A stretch of DNA of 64,000 nt. Origin: DATGMP01 sp035293565. GTDB taxonomy: Bacteria > Pseudomonadota > Alphaproteobacteria > BOG-932 > Roseiterribacteraceae. Positions 58,649-64,000 of the stretch are shown here, one piece after another. Under the pieces are notes generated by a model. That model saw only the letters and a list, made by a program, of their open reading frames with translations. It made no database searches and was not told the origin of the DNA. A program made the position numbers and the translations under genes. The first letter of the stretch is position 1. Each line of letters opens with the position of its first letter. The DNA is taken from the NCBI GenBank assembly GCA_035293565.1, contig DATGMP010000094.1, forward strand, positions 1-64,000, read 5' to 3'.

Positions 58649-64000
<5,352 letters not shown>

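Overview
The window is a GC-rich chromosomal stretch of a free-living alphaproteobacterium. The best taxonomic marker is an intact phyR (sigma-like domain plus receiver), a regulator confined to Alphaproteobacteria. mmcB, a phasin, a NasT-type ANTAR regulator, TonB-dependent receptors and two Rieske oxygenases fit the same picture. The order cannot be fixed from sequence alone. No rRNA, tRNA, CRISPR, transposase or prophage genes were seen.

Layout. 1-3.2 kb: palindrome, CHAP lipoprotein, two NTF2-like proteins, mmcB and phyR. 3.3-7.6 kb: DUF1800/DUF1501 pair, then an XRE regulator divergent from a methyltransferase with a repeated operator between them. 7.6-13.2 kb: oxidative catabolism (Rieske oxygenase, small dimeric barrel protein, class II aldolase, DUF385 protein, cytochrome c, PQQ dehydrogenase with a degenerate cupredoxin tail). 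13.2-23.3 kb: housekeeping and stress genes (HU, stand-alone 5'-3' exonuclease, Vgb-like propeller, DUF6496, Nudix, L,D-transpeptidase, DUF882, phasin, BCAM0308-like, phosphoglucomutase) and two gene remnants. 23.6-35.6 kb: a nitrate assimilation locus (nasT, a decayed nasS-like gene, a PP2C/kinase fusion, outer-membrane channel, narK-type transporter, nirB, nirD, nitrate reductase, SUMT). 35.5-47.9 kb: a lipid or terpenoid catabolic locus with two TonB receptors (one fused to OmpA), acyl-CoA ligase, KshA-like oxygenase, TetR, amidohydrolase, SDR and a DapB-like oxidoreductase, plus three gene remnants. 48-53.7 kb: HPF, UdgX, a lone molybdopterin hydroxylase subunit, SDR and alcohol dehydrogenase. 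53.7-58.3 kb: glycosyltransferase, debranching-type glucosidase and MFS transporter. 58.6-64 kb: a giant soluble poly-HAMP hybrid histidine kinase that runs off the window.

Regulation is unusually readable. Three exact sigma-54 promoters sit before nasT, the outer-membrane channel and the nitrate operon, two of them with NtrC-like sites. The channel and nitrate operon leaders each hold a hairpin with an A1/G4 hexaloop, as bound by ANTAR proteins, yet the NasS partner looks destroyed. Four copies of a 20-bp operator (CTTGCT-N6-TTARCAAG) precede the units around the TetR gene, defining a local regulon. FNR/FixK-type boxes precede the BCAM0308-like gene, the L,D-transpeptidase and HPF, suggesting a low-oxygen response.

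The most unusual objects are the TonB receptor-OmpA fusion under the TetR-type operator, the kinase with eleven HAMP repeat units of exactly 276 bp, and the nasT locus lacking an intact nasS.
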